A program made the position numbers and the translations under genes. DNA of 64,000 bases from positions 97,808 through 161,807 of the forward strand of contig CAIQCK010000068.1 of the NCBI GenBank assembly GCA_903870275.1. Reading direction: 5' to 3'. The notes under the pieces are model-generated. The model made no database searches. It saw nothing but the letters and a program-made list of their open reading frames with translations, and was not told the DNA's origin. This document shows, piece after piece, positions 35,027 to 43,350 of this stretch (positions within the stretch are counted from its first letter, which is position 1; each line of letters opens with the position of its first letter). The stretch comes from an uncultured bacterium (GTDB lineage Bacteria; Verrucomicrobiota; Verrucomicrobiia; CAIQCK01).

Positions 35027-35057
35027 GGACTGCGCTAGCGCAGCGCTAGAGCAGTCC
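35027..35057. repeat. 31-bp near-perfect palindrome, second CTGCGCTAGCGCAG copy
   Basis: Begins GGACTGC and ends GCAGTCC, with core GCTAGCGC.GCGCTAG. Only three positions (two paired, plus the centre) break the symmetry. Centre-to-centre distance to the first palindrome is about 78 bases. Confidence 0.75.
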
Positions 35058-35091
35058 TCGGAAAGCTCTATTCCGGGGGAAAATAGCTCTC

Positions 35092-35140
35092 AGCCTTTAG
35101 CTCCCGGCTTTCGGCTTTCCGGCTGACGGCTGATAGCTCT
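35092..35140. repeat. Degenerate CGGCTTT/CGGCTGA repeat cluster
   Basis: Short units GCTCTCAGCC, GGCTTTCGGCTTTCCGGCTG and ACGGCTGATAGCT follow each other and can self-pair (AGCTCTCAGCC with GGCTGATAGCT). No coding potential. Confidence 0.5.
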
Positions 35141-35208
35141 CCTCGCCCTTAGCATGTTTGGCGGGTCTCTCTCCTCAACGCTGCCCGGTGGAGGCGCACT
35201 TTGCCGTT

Positions 35209-35233
35209 GTGTGGCGCGCGTTGCGCGCTACAC
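35209..35233. repeat. 25-bp palindrome GTGTGGCGCGC-n3-GCGCGCTACAC
   Basis: Arms of 11 bases with one mismatch around a GTT loop, about 140 bases before the next gene. The region 34203-35374 otherwise shows no convincing coding sequence. Confidence 0.65.
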
Positions 35234-35374
35234 TGCCGGCGGAGTCATAGAGGTTCACCATGTTCCACGTGGACACCACGCCCACAGCATCGCGCTGGCG
35301 AAGAAGGCTAGATGACGAGATGTCCAGAATCATGAACTGATCCCTATGACGGAATGTAGAGGGAAAACCTGTCC

Positions 35375-36205
35375 ATGGTTTATCTGACAGTTGAGCAACA
35401 CCAAGAGGTCGTTCGTCGGTTACTGGCTCTAGCTAGGAATCGTGCAAATAAAATCCCGTTTCATCCGGAGGGAATGGAATACCACTCGCTCATGGTGTGT
35501 TTTCTACTGCACAACCTTTCGGTCGCAGAAACCCTTCTTCGGCTTTCTGATTCATTCGGAAAGGAGTGGTTCCCCGTCACTGTCGGTTATGCGATCACGC
35601 GGACAATGTTTGAAACAGATGTGACCGCGCATTACATCAGCAACGCCGCGGCAGAACGTGCTCGTCAATACATCGATTTTTCTGCAGTTTTGAACAAGCG
35701 TCAAATGGACGCGTGTTTGAAGCATCGGAATAGTAAGGAGCCGTCATGGCGTGAAGCCATGTCTATGCTTTGGCAAAACCATTGGGAACCTCGACAACTT
35801 GAAATCTCCAAGAAGTTTGATGTCGTTGCTTCTCAATTCACACGCACAACCAAAAATGGGAAACAGGCTGTTTTCCAGAACTGGTCCGGAAAGAAGTTGC
35901 GGGATATGGCTATCGAAGTTAACCATGTCGAAGCATACGACATCTTCTACGCCGAACTTTCATCGTTCGCTCATGTTGACGTGCATCTTGCGGATCGCTT
36001 CCTTCAACATCGACTCGACGGGCCTGTTTGGTCTCAGCGAGCGGATGAATTCGATATTGGCAACGTCTTCAGACATGCGGCGTCTTTTCTGACGTGCTAC
36101 TTGGAGATGTTTGGCCGGCAGTTCAAGACTTGGCCGGAAACCGAGGTTGAGAACTGCTGGCAGATGCCAAGTTCAAATGGTACCGACTTCCGACATTTCG
36201 TTTGA
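35375..36205 (+). CDS. DUF5677-like protein of unknown function, low GC
   Basis: 276 residues, predicted mostly helical. Features that recall DUF5677-type proteins: an N-terminal helical part with 'SLMVCFLLHNLSVAETLLRLSD', a middle part with 'MFETDVTAHYISNAAAERARQYIDF', and 'DIFYAELSSFAHVDVHLADRF' (the Y..LSSF.H pattern). Function is unknown; relatives often occur in accessory regions and near defence genes. Base composition is much lower in GC than neighbours and the gene follows 1.2 kb of repeats, so it is probably acquired. No signal peptide. Confidence 0.55.
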   Translation: MVYLTVEQHQEVVRRLLALARNRANKIPFHPEGMEYHSLMVCFLLHNLSVAETLLRLSDSFGKEWFPVTVGYAITRTMFETDVTAHYISNAAAERARQYIDFSAVLNKRQMDACLKHRNSKEPSWREAMSMLWQNHWEPRQLEISKKFDVVASQFTRTTKNGKQAVFQNWSGKKLRDMAIEVNHVEAYDIFYAELSSFAHVDVHLADRFLQHRLDGPVWSQRADEFDIGNVFRHAASFLTCYLEMFGRQFKTWPETEVENCWQMPSSNGTDFRHFV

Positions 36206-36334
36206 CGCTCCATTACCCTATTGGCGGCTGTCATCGGTGGCGCGGCAATCCCGGCATTTGGTTTTGTCCCGGCGAAAATGAATTGTGTTTCTTTGGTTGT
36301 CCCTATTATCTTCTTAACCCAATCAGGCAGCGGC

Positions 36335-37183
36335 ATGTTTCCCGACGTCAACACACAAGATTGGAAGGCGGTGGAACGCGAGGTGGAAGGAATCTTCCGG
36401 CGTCTCTTCACGGACGGGGACTTCGCCCCGGTTCACCAGACGTTTGCGGACATCGAGCAGCTTTTCGCGGGACACTACCCCGGCTACCAGTCGTGCGACA
36501 TGCGCTATCACGACTCGGAACACACGTTGCAGGCGACGGTGGCGATGGTGCGGTTGCTGGACGGCATGGAACAGGCGCCGGACGGGATGCCGCTGACGCC
36601 GCCCGGTTTCACGCTCGGTATGCACGCGGTGCTGATGCACGACGCGGGCTACCTCAAGCTGCGCGGCGACATCGAAGGCACCGGCGCCAAATACACGATG
36701 ACGCATGTGAACCGCAGCGCGGAGTTCGCCAACCGCTACCTGCGCAGCCGGGGCTGCCCGGCGCGAGACCGGGCGGCCGTGGAGCACATGATCCACTCGA
36801 CCGGTTTCTTTGTGGACACGGGCAAGATTCCATTTCACTCCGAGCCGGAACGGATGCTGGCCTACGCGCTGGGCACGGCGGACTTGATGGGCCAGATGGC
36901 CGCGCCGAACTACCTGAACGAACTGGACAACCTATTTGAGGAGTTCCAGGAGTGCGTGCAACGGCAGGGGCCGGCGGCCGGCGTACTGGCGACTTATCGC
37001 AGTGCCGAAGACATGCGCGCCAAGACGCCGCAGTTCTTCCGCGGCCACGTCATGCGGATGCTCACGGTGCAATGGGGCGGCGTCTATCGGTTTTTGGAAC
37101 GGCCGCTCGGCTCGGGCAAGAACCCGTATCTCGAAGCCATCGCGGAGAACATCCGCAAGGTGGACCCGTCTTTCCGGCTCTGA
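36335..37183 (+). CDS. HD-domain metal-dependent phosphohydrolase
   Basis: 282 residues from the ATG at 36335; the ORF is open 38 codons further up, but that part has no homology-like features and different composition. The metal-binding HD pattern is visible: 'YHDSEHTLQATVAMVRLL' near residue 59, 'VLMHDAGYLK' (HD pair) near 102, and 'THVNRSAEFANRYL' plus 'VEHMIHSTGF' further on. It has the order seen in HD/PDEase enzymes that act on nucleotides or phosphorylated compounds. No partner domain. The substrate cannot be deduced. Confidence 0.75.
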   Translation: MFPDVNTQDWKAVEREVEGIFRRLFTDGDFAPVHQTFADIEQLFAGHYPGYQSCDMRYHDSEHTLQATVAMVRLLDGMEQAPDGMPLTPPGFTLGMHAVLMHDAGYLKLRGDIEGTGAKYTMTHVNRSAEFANRYLRSRGCPARDRAAVEHMIHSTGFFVDTGKIPFHSEPERMLAYALGTADLMGQMAAPNYLNELDNLFEEFQECVQRQGPAAGVLATYRSAEDMRAKTPQFFRGHVMRMLTVQWGGVYRFLERPLGSGKNPYLEAIAENIRKVDPSFRL

Positions 37184-37219
37184 TGTAGTGTCGCCGGAAT
37201 CTTTTTACAGCCGGCAAGC

Positions 37220-37292
37220 AACGGACTTGGAAGTCCGTTCTACGATTCAGCTCCGGAGCGCAACAAATGTAGAACGGACTTCCAAGTCCGTT
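37220..37292. repeat. Perfect 24-bp inverted repeat around AACGGACTTGGAAGTCCGTT
   Basis: AACGGACTTGGAAGTCCGTT + CTAC at 37220-37243 is exactly complementary to 37269-37292. Each arm is itself partly palindromic. It lies between the HD gene and the heparinase gene and could act as a terminator or REP-like element. A related half occurs at 15089-15107. Confidence 0.85.
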
Positions 37293-37397
37293 CCGACTGC
37301 AAAGAAGTATTAGTTACAGGACACTCGCGGCGGCGACACGCTTCGCCGGCGCGCAACCGATGGCCCGGTGCTCGCGGAAATTTTTTTGGACACAATC

Positions 37398-39989
37398 ATG
37401 AGACCCACACTGTTTGCCGTGTTCGCTTTCGCGGCGGTGACGCTCGCCGCCGAGCCGCAGCCGTTCGGCCCGACCGCCTGGAAGGGCGGCACGCTGGACG
37501 AAACGGTCCGCAAGGTCTGGCCGCAATCGGTTTGCTGGCGGCACGGCCAGAACAGCGGCCTGAGTTGCCGGTTCGCCACGCCGCAGGACTGGTCGAAGTT
37601 TGCCGCCATCGCGTTCTGGTTGCACTCGGAGAAAGCCACCGGATCGAGATTCGTTATTCTATTCCCCTCCGAAAATCCGAAAACCGAAGGATCGGATTAC
37701 TACAGTTGCCAGCTCACGCTCGACTGGACCGGCTGGAAGCGGTTCGTGCTGCCGTTCAAGGAACTCGGCGTGGCGCGCGAGCCGATCGGCTGGAACCACA
37801 TCGAGGGCATCCGGTTCACCGCGTCGGGCTACGACAACACGCCGGACCCGGCGGCCGTCGTGCGGCTTGATGGCGTGGAGTTGCTCACGACTGCCCCCGG
37901 CGGCCAGTGGATGACGGACGCGGAATTGTTGGAGAGCTTGGACCTCGACCTGCCGGCGCTGGCCGCGGTGAAAGAGAGTTTCAAAACTGGCAACATCGCC
38001 GCCGCCAAGGCCGCGCTCGCCAGATATCTGCGCGACCGCACCGCACCGCATTGGCTTTTCGACTGGCGACAACCCGCATTCCGCGATTCGAAGAACCGCG
38101 CGCGCAGTTTCGCCGCGGCGGAGAAGATCCTCCAGCACAAGTTCGACTACCCGAAAGGGCCGGGGCAGAAGGGAACGCTGAATTTCGGCGCGAAGATTGA
38201 CTGGACCGCCAACCCGACCGAGGGCGAAGCGCGCACGCATCTCTGGAACGAATCCATCAACCGGCATTTTCATTTCAGGACTCTCGCGGACGCCTATTGG
38301 GAAACGGGCCAGGACAAATACGCGAAAGAGATCGCCGACGAAATCCTCGATTGGGCCGCGTCCAATCCCGCCCCGCTGTTCGTCTCCGGCAACGGGATGC
38401 CCAACGGCTGTGAGGCGTGGCAGACGCTGACCACCGGCATCCGGCTCGCCGACACCTGGCCGCACGCACTTTACCGCTGCCTTGGCTCGCCGGCGTTCAG
38501 CGACGACGCGATCTTCGCGATGTTCAAAGCCATTTACGAGCAGGCGCGCCATCTGGTGCGCTGGCCGTCCCGCGGCAACTGGCTTACCGCCGAGTCCAGC
38601 GGCCTCTTCACCGCCGGCGCGCTGTTTCCGGAGTTCCGGCAGGCGCGCGAGTGGCGGCGCACCGCGCTGGAGCGGCTCTACAAGCAGCTCGACGACGAGG
38701 TTTATCCCGACGGCATGGAATACGAACTTGCTGCCGGCTACAACTGCTGGGTCGTCCGCGAGTTCGCCGACATCCTGGAGTTGGCCGATCTCAACGGCCT
38801 GCGCGGCGAAGTGCCGGCGGACTACTTGACGAAGATGGAGAAGATGTTCAACTACCTCCTCTTCGCCTCGATGCCCAACGGCGCCATCCCCGGCCTCAAT
38901 GATTCCGGCAACGCCGACATCCGCAAGGAACTGGCCATCGGTTTCAAATTGTTCCCGCAGCGGCAGGACTTCCAGTTCGTCGCCACCGGCGGCAAGAGCG
39001 GCCGCGCGCCGGCGGAAACGTCGCACGCGTTTCCCTACACCGGCCACTACGTCATGCGCTCCGGCTGGGACAAGAACGCGACGTTTTTGCTGTTCGACGC
39101 CGGGCCGTTCGGCTTCGGCCACCAGCACGAGGACAAACTGCACTTCGTCCTCTGGTCGCACGGAAGGCAGCTCGTGCTCGATCCCGGCAACTTCGCCTAT
39201 GACCACTCCCGCTGGCGCCGCTACGTCCTCAGCACCGCCGGCCACAACACGGTCATGGTGGACGGCGAGAATCAGCATCGCCTCGGCAAAAAGGAGACCT
39301 ACTTCTGGCCGCGGCCGTGGACAACGGCAGGAAACACCGGGGAAAACCCGGGGCCGCCTACCAACGACGCGCGTTGGTTCTCGACGCTGGAAGCCGATTG
39401 CGCCGTTGGCAGCTACGCGGACGGCTACGGTCCGAGGAACGCCATCGCCGTCACGCATCAGCGGCGCATCGTCTTCGTGAAATCGGACAGGATTTTCGTC
39501 GTGATGGACACACTCACGCCGCGCGACGACCGCGAGCACCATTACGAGGCGTTGTTCCATCTCGACGCCGCCAACGCCGCCGTGGATGAACCCACTAGGA
39601 CTGTGCGCACCGACAACGCCGACGCCAATGTCGCCATCGTGCCGCTGGCCGGCGACGGCCTCGCCGTGCGGATCGTCAAAGGCAAGGAAGACGAGCCGGT
39701 GCAAGGCTGGTCCGGCGGCCCGTGGCGCGCGATCCCGACGGCGATCTACGAAAAATCCGGCAAAGGCGTCGTCCGATTCTTTTTCGTCCTCGCTCCGGCC
39801 GCCAAAGGCGCGCCGGCGTCCGTCCGCTGCGTTGAGAAAATCGCCGGCAGTGACGGTCTCGCCGCACGCATTGTGTTCGCCGACGGCCGCTCGCTGGAAG
39901 TGTCGCCGTCAGGAGCCGGAGTCACGCTGGTTCGCAAGAACGCGGACGGCCAGCAGAACGGCGTCACGCGCATTGGCGCCAGCCAGTAG
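37398..39989 (+). CDS. Secreted heparinase II/III-family polysaccharide lyase
   Basis: 863 residues; the ATG at 37398 gives a signal peptide (MRPTLFAVFAFAAVTLAA). Residues about 15-165 look like a carbohydrate-binding beta-sandwich. From about 170 the Hepar_II/III N-terminal (alpha/alpha)-toroid follows ('LDLDLPALAAVKESFKTGNIAAAKAALARYL', 'DWTANPTEGEARTHLWNESINRHFHF'). The C-terminal beta-sandwich has the conserved 'MRSGWDKNATFLLFDAGPFG' and 'GHQHEDKLHFVLW', then 'AGHNTVMVDG'. These enzymes cleave uronic-acid polysaccharides (heparin-, alginate- or ulvan-like) by beta-elimination. The specificity is unknown. Convergent with the radical SAM operon. Confidence 0.85.
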   Translation: MRPTLFAVFAFAAVTLAAEPQPFGPTAWKGGTLDETVRKVWPQSVCWRHGQNSGLSCRFATPQDWSKFAAIAFWLHSEKATGSRFVILFPSENPKTEGSDYYSCQLTLDWTGWKRFVLPFKELGVAREPIGWNHIEGIRFTASGYDNTPDPAAVVRLDGVELLTTAPGGQWMTDAELLESLDLDLPALAAVKESFKTGNIAAAKAALARYLRDRTAPHWLFDWRQPAFRDSKNRARSFAAAEKILQHKFDYPKGPGQKGTLNFGAKIDWTANPTEGEARTHLWNESINRHFHFRTLADAYWETGQDKYAKEIADEILDWAASNPAPLFVSGNGMPNGCEAWQTLTTGIRLADTWPHALYRCLGSPAFSDDAIFAMFKAIYEQARHLVRWPSRGNWLTAESSGLFTAGALFPEFRQAREWRRTALERLYKQLDDEVYPDGMEYELAAGYNCWVVREFADILELADLNGLRGEVPADYLTKMEKMFNYLLFASMPNGAIPGLNDSGNADIRKELAIGFKLFPQRQDFQFVATGGKSGRAPAETSHAFPYTGHYVMRSGWDKNATFLLFDAGPFGFGHQHEDKLHFVLWSHGRQLVLDPGNFAYDHSRWRRYVLSTAGHNTVMVDGENQHRLGKKETYFWPRPWTTAGNTGENPGPPTNDARWFSTLEADCAVGSYADGYGPRNAIAVTHQRRIVFVKSDRIFVVMDTLTPRDDREHHYEALFHLDAANAAVDEPTRTVRTDNADANVAIVPLAGDGLAVRIVKGKEDEPVQGWSGGPWRAIPTAIYEKSGKGVVRFFFVLAPAAKGAPASVRCVEKIAGSDGLAARIVFADGRSLEVSPSGAGVTLVRKNADGQQNGVTRIGASQ

Positions 39990-40021
39990 GTAGCTGCGGC
40001 CAGTCAGCCCTGCGGATCGCC

Positions 40022-41638
40022 CTATTTACAACCGCAGCCGCAGCCGGCATGTTGTTTCGCTTTTTCGCGCTGCTTGTTGCCGATGCCGAGGAAGTTGAAG
40101 TCTTTGAGATGGCCGAGGACTTTCATGCCGGCGCGCGACCAGAATTTCACGTCGTCCCACGAGCGGATGGTGGCGAGTTTACGGACGACATATTTCGGCG
40201 TCAGGAAGCTGGTGTAGATGCCTTGCGTGATTTCCAGCAGGCGCTGGTCGGTCATCGGGCATTTCATGATCGGCACACGCATGTCGTATTCGTCCCAGTC
40301 CTCCGTGCGGAGCAAGCCGTTGCGCTTGCACTCGGCGAACAGCGGCGTGCCGGGATACGGCATGACGACGGTGGCTTGCAGCGTGTCGATGCAGCCTTTC
40401 TGGAACAGCGACTTGGTCAGGTTGATGGTGCGCAGCGCCTCCTCTTCGCTTTCCCACGGGTAGCCGACCATGCAGGTGACGTGCGGTTCGAGGCCGGCTT
40501 TCTTGGCGCGGCGCATGGATTCCTCCAACCGGTCGGCACGGCCGAGCTTCTGGATGCGGTCGAGCGTGGATTGCGTGGCGGACTCCAGGCCGTAGAGGAC
40601 GAAGCGGAAGTTGGCCTTGCCCATCAGGTCGTAGTGTTCCTGGTCGAGCACGCCGGGGATCATGTTGCATCCCATGACGACTTTCTTGTGCAAGCCGTGC
40701 TCCACCATGCCCGTGCAAAACTCGCGGAGCCATTTGCCGGCGGGGAACGTGCCGCTGTCGTCGAAGATCTCGCGCACGCCGAGGCCGACGAGGTGTTCGA
40801 CTTCGGCGAGAAGCTGCCGCGGGGTCTGCGTGCGGAAATTGGTGAACGTCGTGGTCCACGAGCAGAACGAGCAGCGGCCCCACCAGCAGTCGCGGCCCAC
40901 CATCGTGTAGGTGCCGGGGAGGTATTTGAAATTGCCGTTGTCGTAGGCGTAGAGCTTCCACTTGCTCAACTCGCGGTCAATCATCGGCAGGCCGGTGAGG
41001 TCGTGCTTGAGCGGGCCGAACGCGCCGGTGCAGACCACGCCGTCCACCGCGGGCACGCCCTGTTCGCGCGCGGCCTGGGTCTTCTCCCAAATCTCCCTCT
41101 GCATCGAACGGCCGCGCAACTGCCGGCGCGCCTCGTTGCGCGCCGCGTCGTCGCGCCAGAAATAGACACCCTGTTCGAGTTTGTCGCCGCCGGCGAGGTG
41201 GCCGGCGAGGTTCAACAGCGAAAAGTCGAAATCGCCGCCGGCGAGGCAGTAGTCCACGTCGCATTCGAGGAGCGACTCCTCCGGCATGGCGGTGATGTGG
41301 TCGCCCATCAGCACGAACTTCGTCTGCGGGCGCAGCGACTTCATGCGGTCAATGATCCTCCAGACGCGCTTGATGACCGGCGTTTTGACCTCGAACGCGA
41401 CGATATCCGGCGCGGCGTCCACGAACCGCTTCTCGTAATCCTCGACCGTGTCGCGCTGGGCGACGCCGTCCTGCCAGAACACGTCATGGCCGGCGCGTTT
41501 GAGCACCGTGGCCGCATACGCCGGGATGACGGGGTAGATGAAAGTCGGATCGTTAAACCACTGGAATTGCCGATTTTGAGAAATCAGCGGCACGCCCTTC
41601 GGGTCGGGCAGCGGCGGATAACCAATCCAAATTTTCAT
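40022..41638 (-). CDS. Radical SAM protein with B12-binding-like N-terminus and Cys-rich tail
   Basis: 538 residues; the start 41638 overlaps the previous stop (ATGA), and the open frame upstream is a shadow. Residues 1-200 look like a cobalamin-binding Rossmann fold ('IPAYAATVLKRAGHDVFW', 'DIVAFEVKTP') without the DxHxxG histidine. The [4Fe-4S] motif is 'GRDCWWGRCSFCSW', C-x4-C-x2-C with a CWWG variant instead of the usual Cx3Cx2C. The TIM barrel continues ('REIFDDSGTFPAGKWLREF', 'FVLYGLESATQSTLDRIQK'). The protein ends CGCGCK, a possible extra metal or cluster site. Last gene of a glycan operon; it may modify a glycan or lipid carrier. Confidence 0.8.
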   Translation of the reverse strand: MKIWIGYPPLPDPKGVPLISQNRQFQWFNDPTFIYPVIPAYAATVLKRAGHDVFWQDGVAQRDTVEDYEKRFVDAAPDIVAFEVKTPVIKRVWRIIDRMKSLRPQTKFVLMGDHITAMPEESLLECDVDYCLAGGDFDFSLLNLAGHLAGGDKLEQGVYFWRDDAARNEARRQLRGRSMQREIWEKTQAAREQGVPAVDGVVCTGAFGPLKHDLTGLPMIDRELSKWKLYAYDNGNFKYLPGTYTMVGRDCWWGRCSFCSWTTTFTNFRTQTPRQLLAEVEHLVGLGVREIFDDSGTFPAGKWLREFCTGMVEHGLHKKVVMGCNMIPGVLDQEHYDLMGKANFRFVLYGLESATQSTLDRIQKLGRADRLEESMRRAKKAGLEPHVTCMVGYPWESEEEALRTINLTKSLFQKGCIDTLQATVVMPYPGTPLFAECKRNGLLRTEDWDEYDMRVPIMKCPMTDQRLLEITQGIYTSFLTPKYVVRKLATIRSWDDVKFWSRAGMKVLGHLKDFNFLGIGNKQREKAKQHAGCGCGCK

Positions 41639-43350
41639 GTATGTTTCGCATCCACCACTGGCGCCACCAGCCCTCGGATGAAGTTCAGCCCATAGGCCAG
41701 ATGCGAACACACAATACCGGCGAACGTGAGCAAAAACAAGGGGAGGTGGGTTGAAAAACCGGACGCCGCCGCCAGGAGCAGATACGCCCCCACCGTGACC
41801 GGATAGAGCCAGCCGACGACCGGCAGCCACATCGTGGGCCAGCCCAACAATAGCCACAGGCTGAGCATGCTCGGCAGGAAATACACTAGGCGGCGCGAGG
41901 TCTGCGGGAACACCCTGACGAACGAGCCGCGATGGAGGCCGTAGCTGGCTAGTTGTTTGAAATGCCGAAGGAGCGACGGCCGGCGGTGGTGAAACACCTC
42001 GGCGCGCGGATCGTAGATGATTTTCTGGCCGAGCTTCTTGGTGATCTGGAGGCAAAGCTCGGTGTCCTCGCCGGGCCAGTAATTGGTGCCGAAGCCGCCG
42101 AGCGTTTCCAGCGTCTGTTTGCGGACGATCAGGTTGCAGCTCGGAAAATCATCCACCTCGCGCATCCGATCCACGACGTAACGATAACGGTAGGTGCCGC
42201 TGACCATCCGCGACTCGTAGATGCGGCCGCTCACCCGCGCCAGCAACGGATCGTCCGGCGGCGTCAGGCCCGGTCCGCCCACTGCGCCGACTTCGGGCCG
42301 GCCGAAATTGCCGGCGGCCTCCTCCAGCCAGTGGGGCAGCGGATATGCGTCGTCGTCGAGGAACGCGATGATGCTTCCCGTGGCCGCGCGCCAGCCGCGG
42401 TTGCGTTTCTCGGCGGGCCGCATCGGGCCGGTAGGGAAGATGCGCACGCGCGGATCGGGATGAGTAAACGGCTCGTCGGGCAGCACGAGGATTTCAAAAT
42501 CGGAATAGTCCAGGTCCAGGCAATACTGGAGCGATTGCTGGAGCATCGGGTTGTCGCGTTTGACGGGGATGATGATGCTCACGCGCGGCGGCGGGACCGG
42601 CAACGTCTTGTGCTGGTAACTGTCGTAGTAGCGCAGCAGCCGCAGCCGGTAGAACACCGCCAGGGTGTTCTTAAAAATGTCCCAGATCGCCCCCGGTCTG
42701 AACATGCCAAACCGCCCGTGAAACTCGATCACCACCGGCGCGTCCACGATCCGGTAGCCGCGCGAGTGCAGCACCGCCAGCAACTCGATGTCGAACGCGA
42801 ACGCCTTCACCAAAATGCGCGGGAAACAATCCGCCAGCGCCGCCCGCTTGAACAGCTTCACGCCGGTCTGCGTGTCGAGCAGCGGCAGGCCGAACAGCAG
42901 CTTGATGAGCAGGTAGTATTGGTAACTGAAAAACTTCCGGTGCCACGGATAATCCAGCTCCGAGTCGGGATGCCGTTTGGAGCCGATGACCGCGTCGGCG
43001 CCCGCGCGGTCCATCGTCGCCATCAACACCTCGACCTGCGACGGCGGGATGTCGAGGTCCGCGTCGAGAAACGCCACCAGCTCGCCGCGGGACTCGCGGA
43101 AGCCGCGTTTGAGCGCTTCGCCTTTGCCGGCGTTGTGCTTCTGGCGGAACGCGCGCGCCTCCGGCCACTGCTGCGCGGCACGCGAGGCCTCGGCGAACGT
43201 GTTGTCCGGGCTGCCGTCGTCCACCACGATGATCTCGAAGGACAATTTCCCCAAAAACGCGTCCCGCACCTTGCCGATGTTCGCAAAGATGTGTGCGCCT
43301 TCGTTGAAGGCCGGCAGGATGATGCTGAGACGCGGGTTATTTGCCGACAT
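41635..43350 (-). CDS. Glycosyltransferase with two tandem GT2 domains
   Basis: 571 residues. Residues 1-240 form a dolichyl-phosphate-sugar-synthase-like GT2 domain ('LSIILPAFNEGAHIF', 'VVDDGSPDNTFAEA', 'FLDADLDIPPSQVE', 'DTQTGVKLFKR'). Residues about 270-490 form a second GT2 domain ('VSIIIPVKRDNPMLQQSL', 'IAFLDDDAYPLPHWLEEA', 'PGEDTELCLQITKKLG'). The last 90 residues contain about three membrane helices. Two catalytic domains in one chain suggest two successive sugar transfers, or one priming and one extension step. It overlaps the flippase by 14 bases and the radical SAM gene by ATGA. Confidence 0.88.
   Translation of the reverse strand: MSANNPRLSIILPAFNEGAHIFANIGKVRDAFLGKLSFEIIVVDDGSPDNTFAEASRAAQQWPEARAFRQKHNAGKGEALKRGFRESRGELVAFLDADLDIPPSQVEVLMATMDRAGADAVIGSKRHPDSELDYPWHRKFFSYQYYLLIKLLFGLPLLDTQTGVKLFKRAALADCFPRILVKAFAFDIELLAVLHSRGYRIVDAPVVIEFHGRFGMFRPGAIWDIFKNTLAVFYRLRLLRYYDSYQHKTLPVPPPRVSIIIPVKRDNPMLQQSLQYCLDLDYSDFEILVLPDEPFTHPDPRVRIFPTGPMRPAEKRNRGWRAATGSIIAFLDDDAYPLPHWLEEAAGNFGRPEVGAVGGPGLTPPDDPLLARVSGRIYESRMVSGTYRYRYVVDRMREVDDFPSCNLIVRKQTLETLGGFGTNYWPGEDTELCLQITKKLGQKIIYDPRAEVFHHRRPSLLRHFKQLASYGLHRGSFVRVFPQTSRRLVYFLPSMLSLWLLLGWPTMWLPVVGWLYPVTVGAYLLLAAASGFSTHLPLFLLTFAGIVCSHLAYGLNFIRGLVAPVVDAKHT

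Noticed and set aside
34954..35057. Possible CRISPR array because of two repeated CTGCGCTAGCGCAG units
   Set aside because: Only two units, both palindromic, with no regular series and no cas gene in the window.
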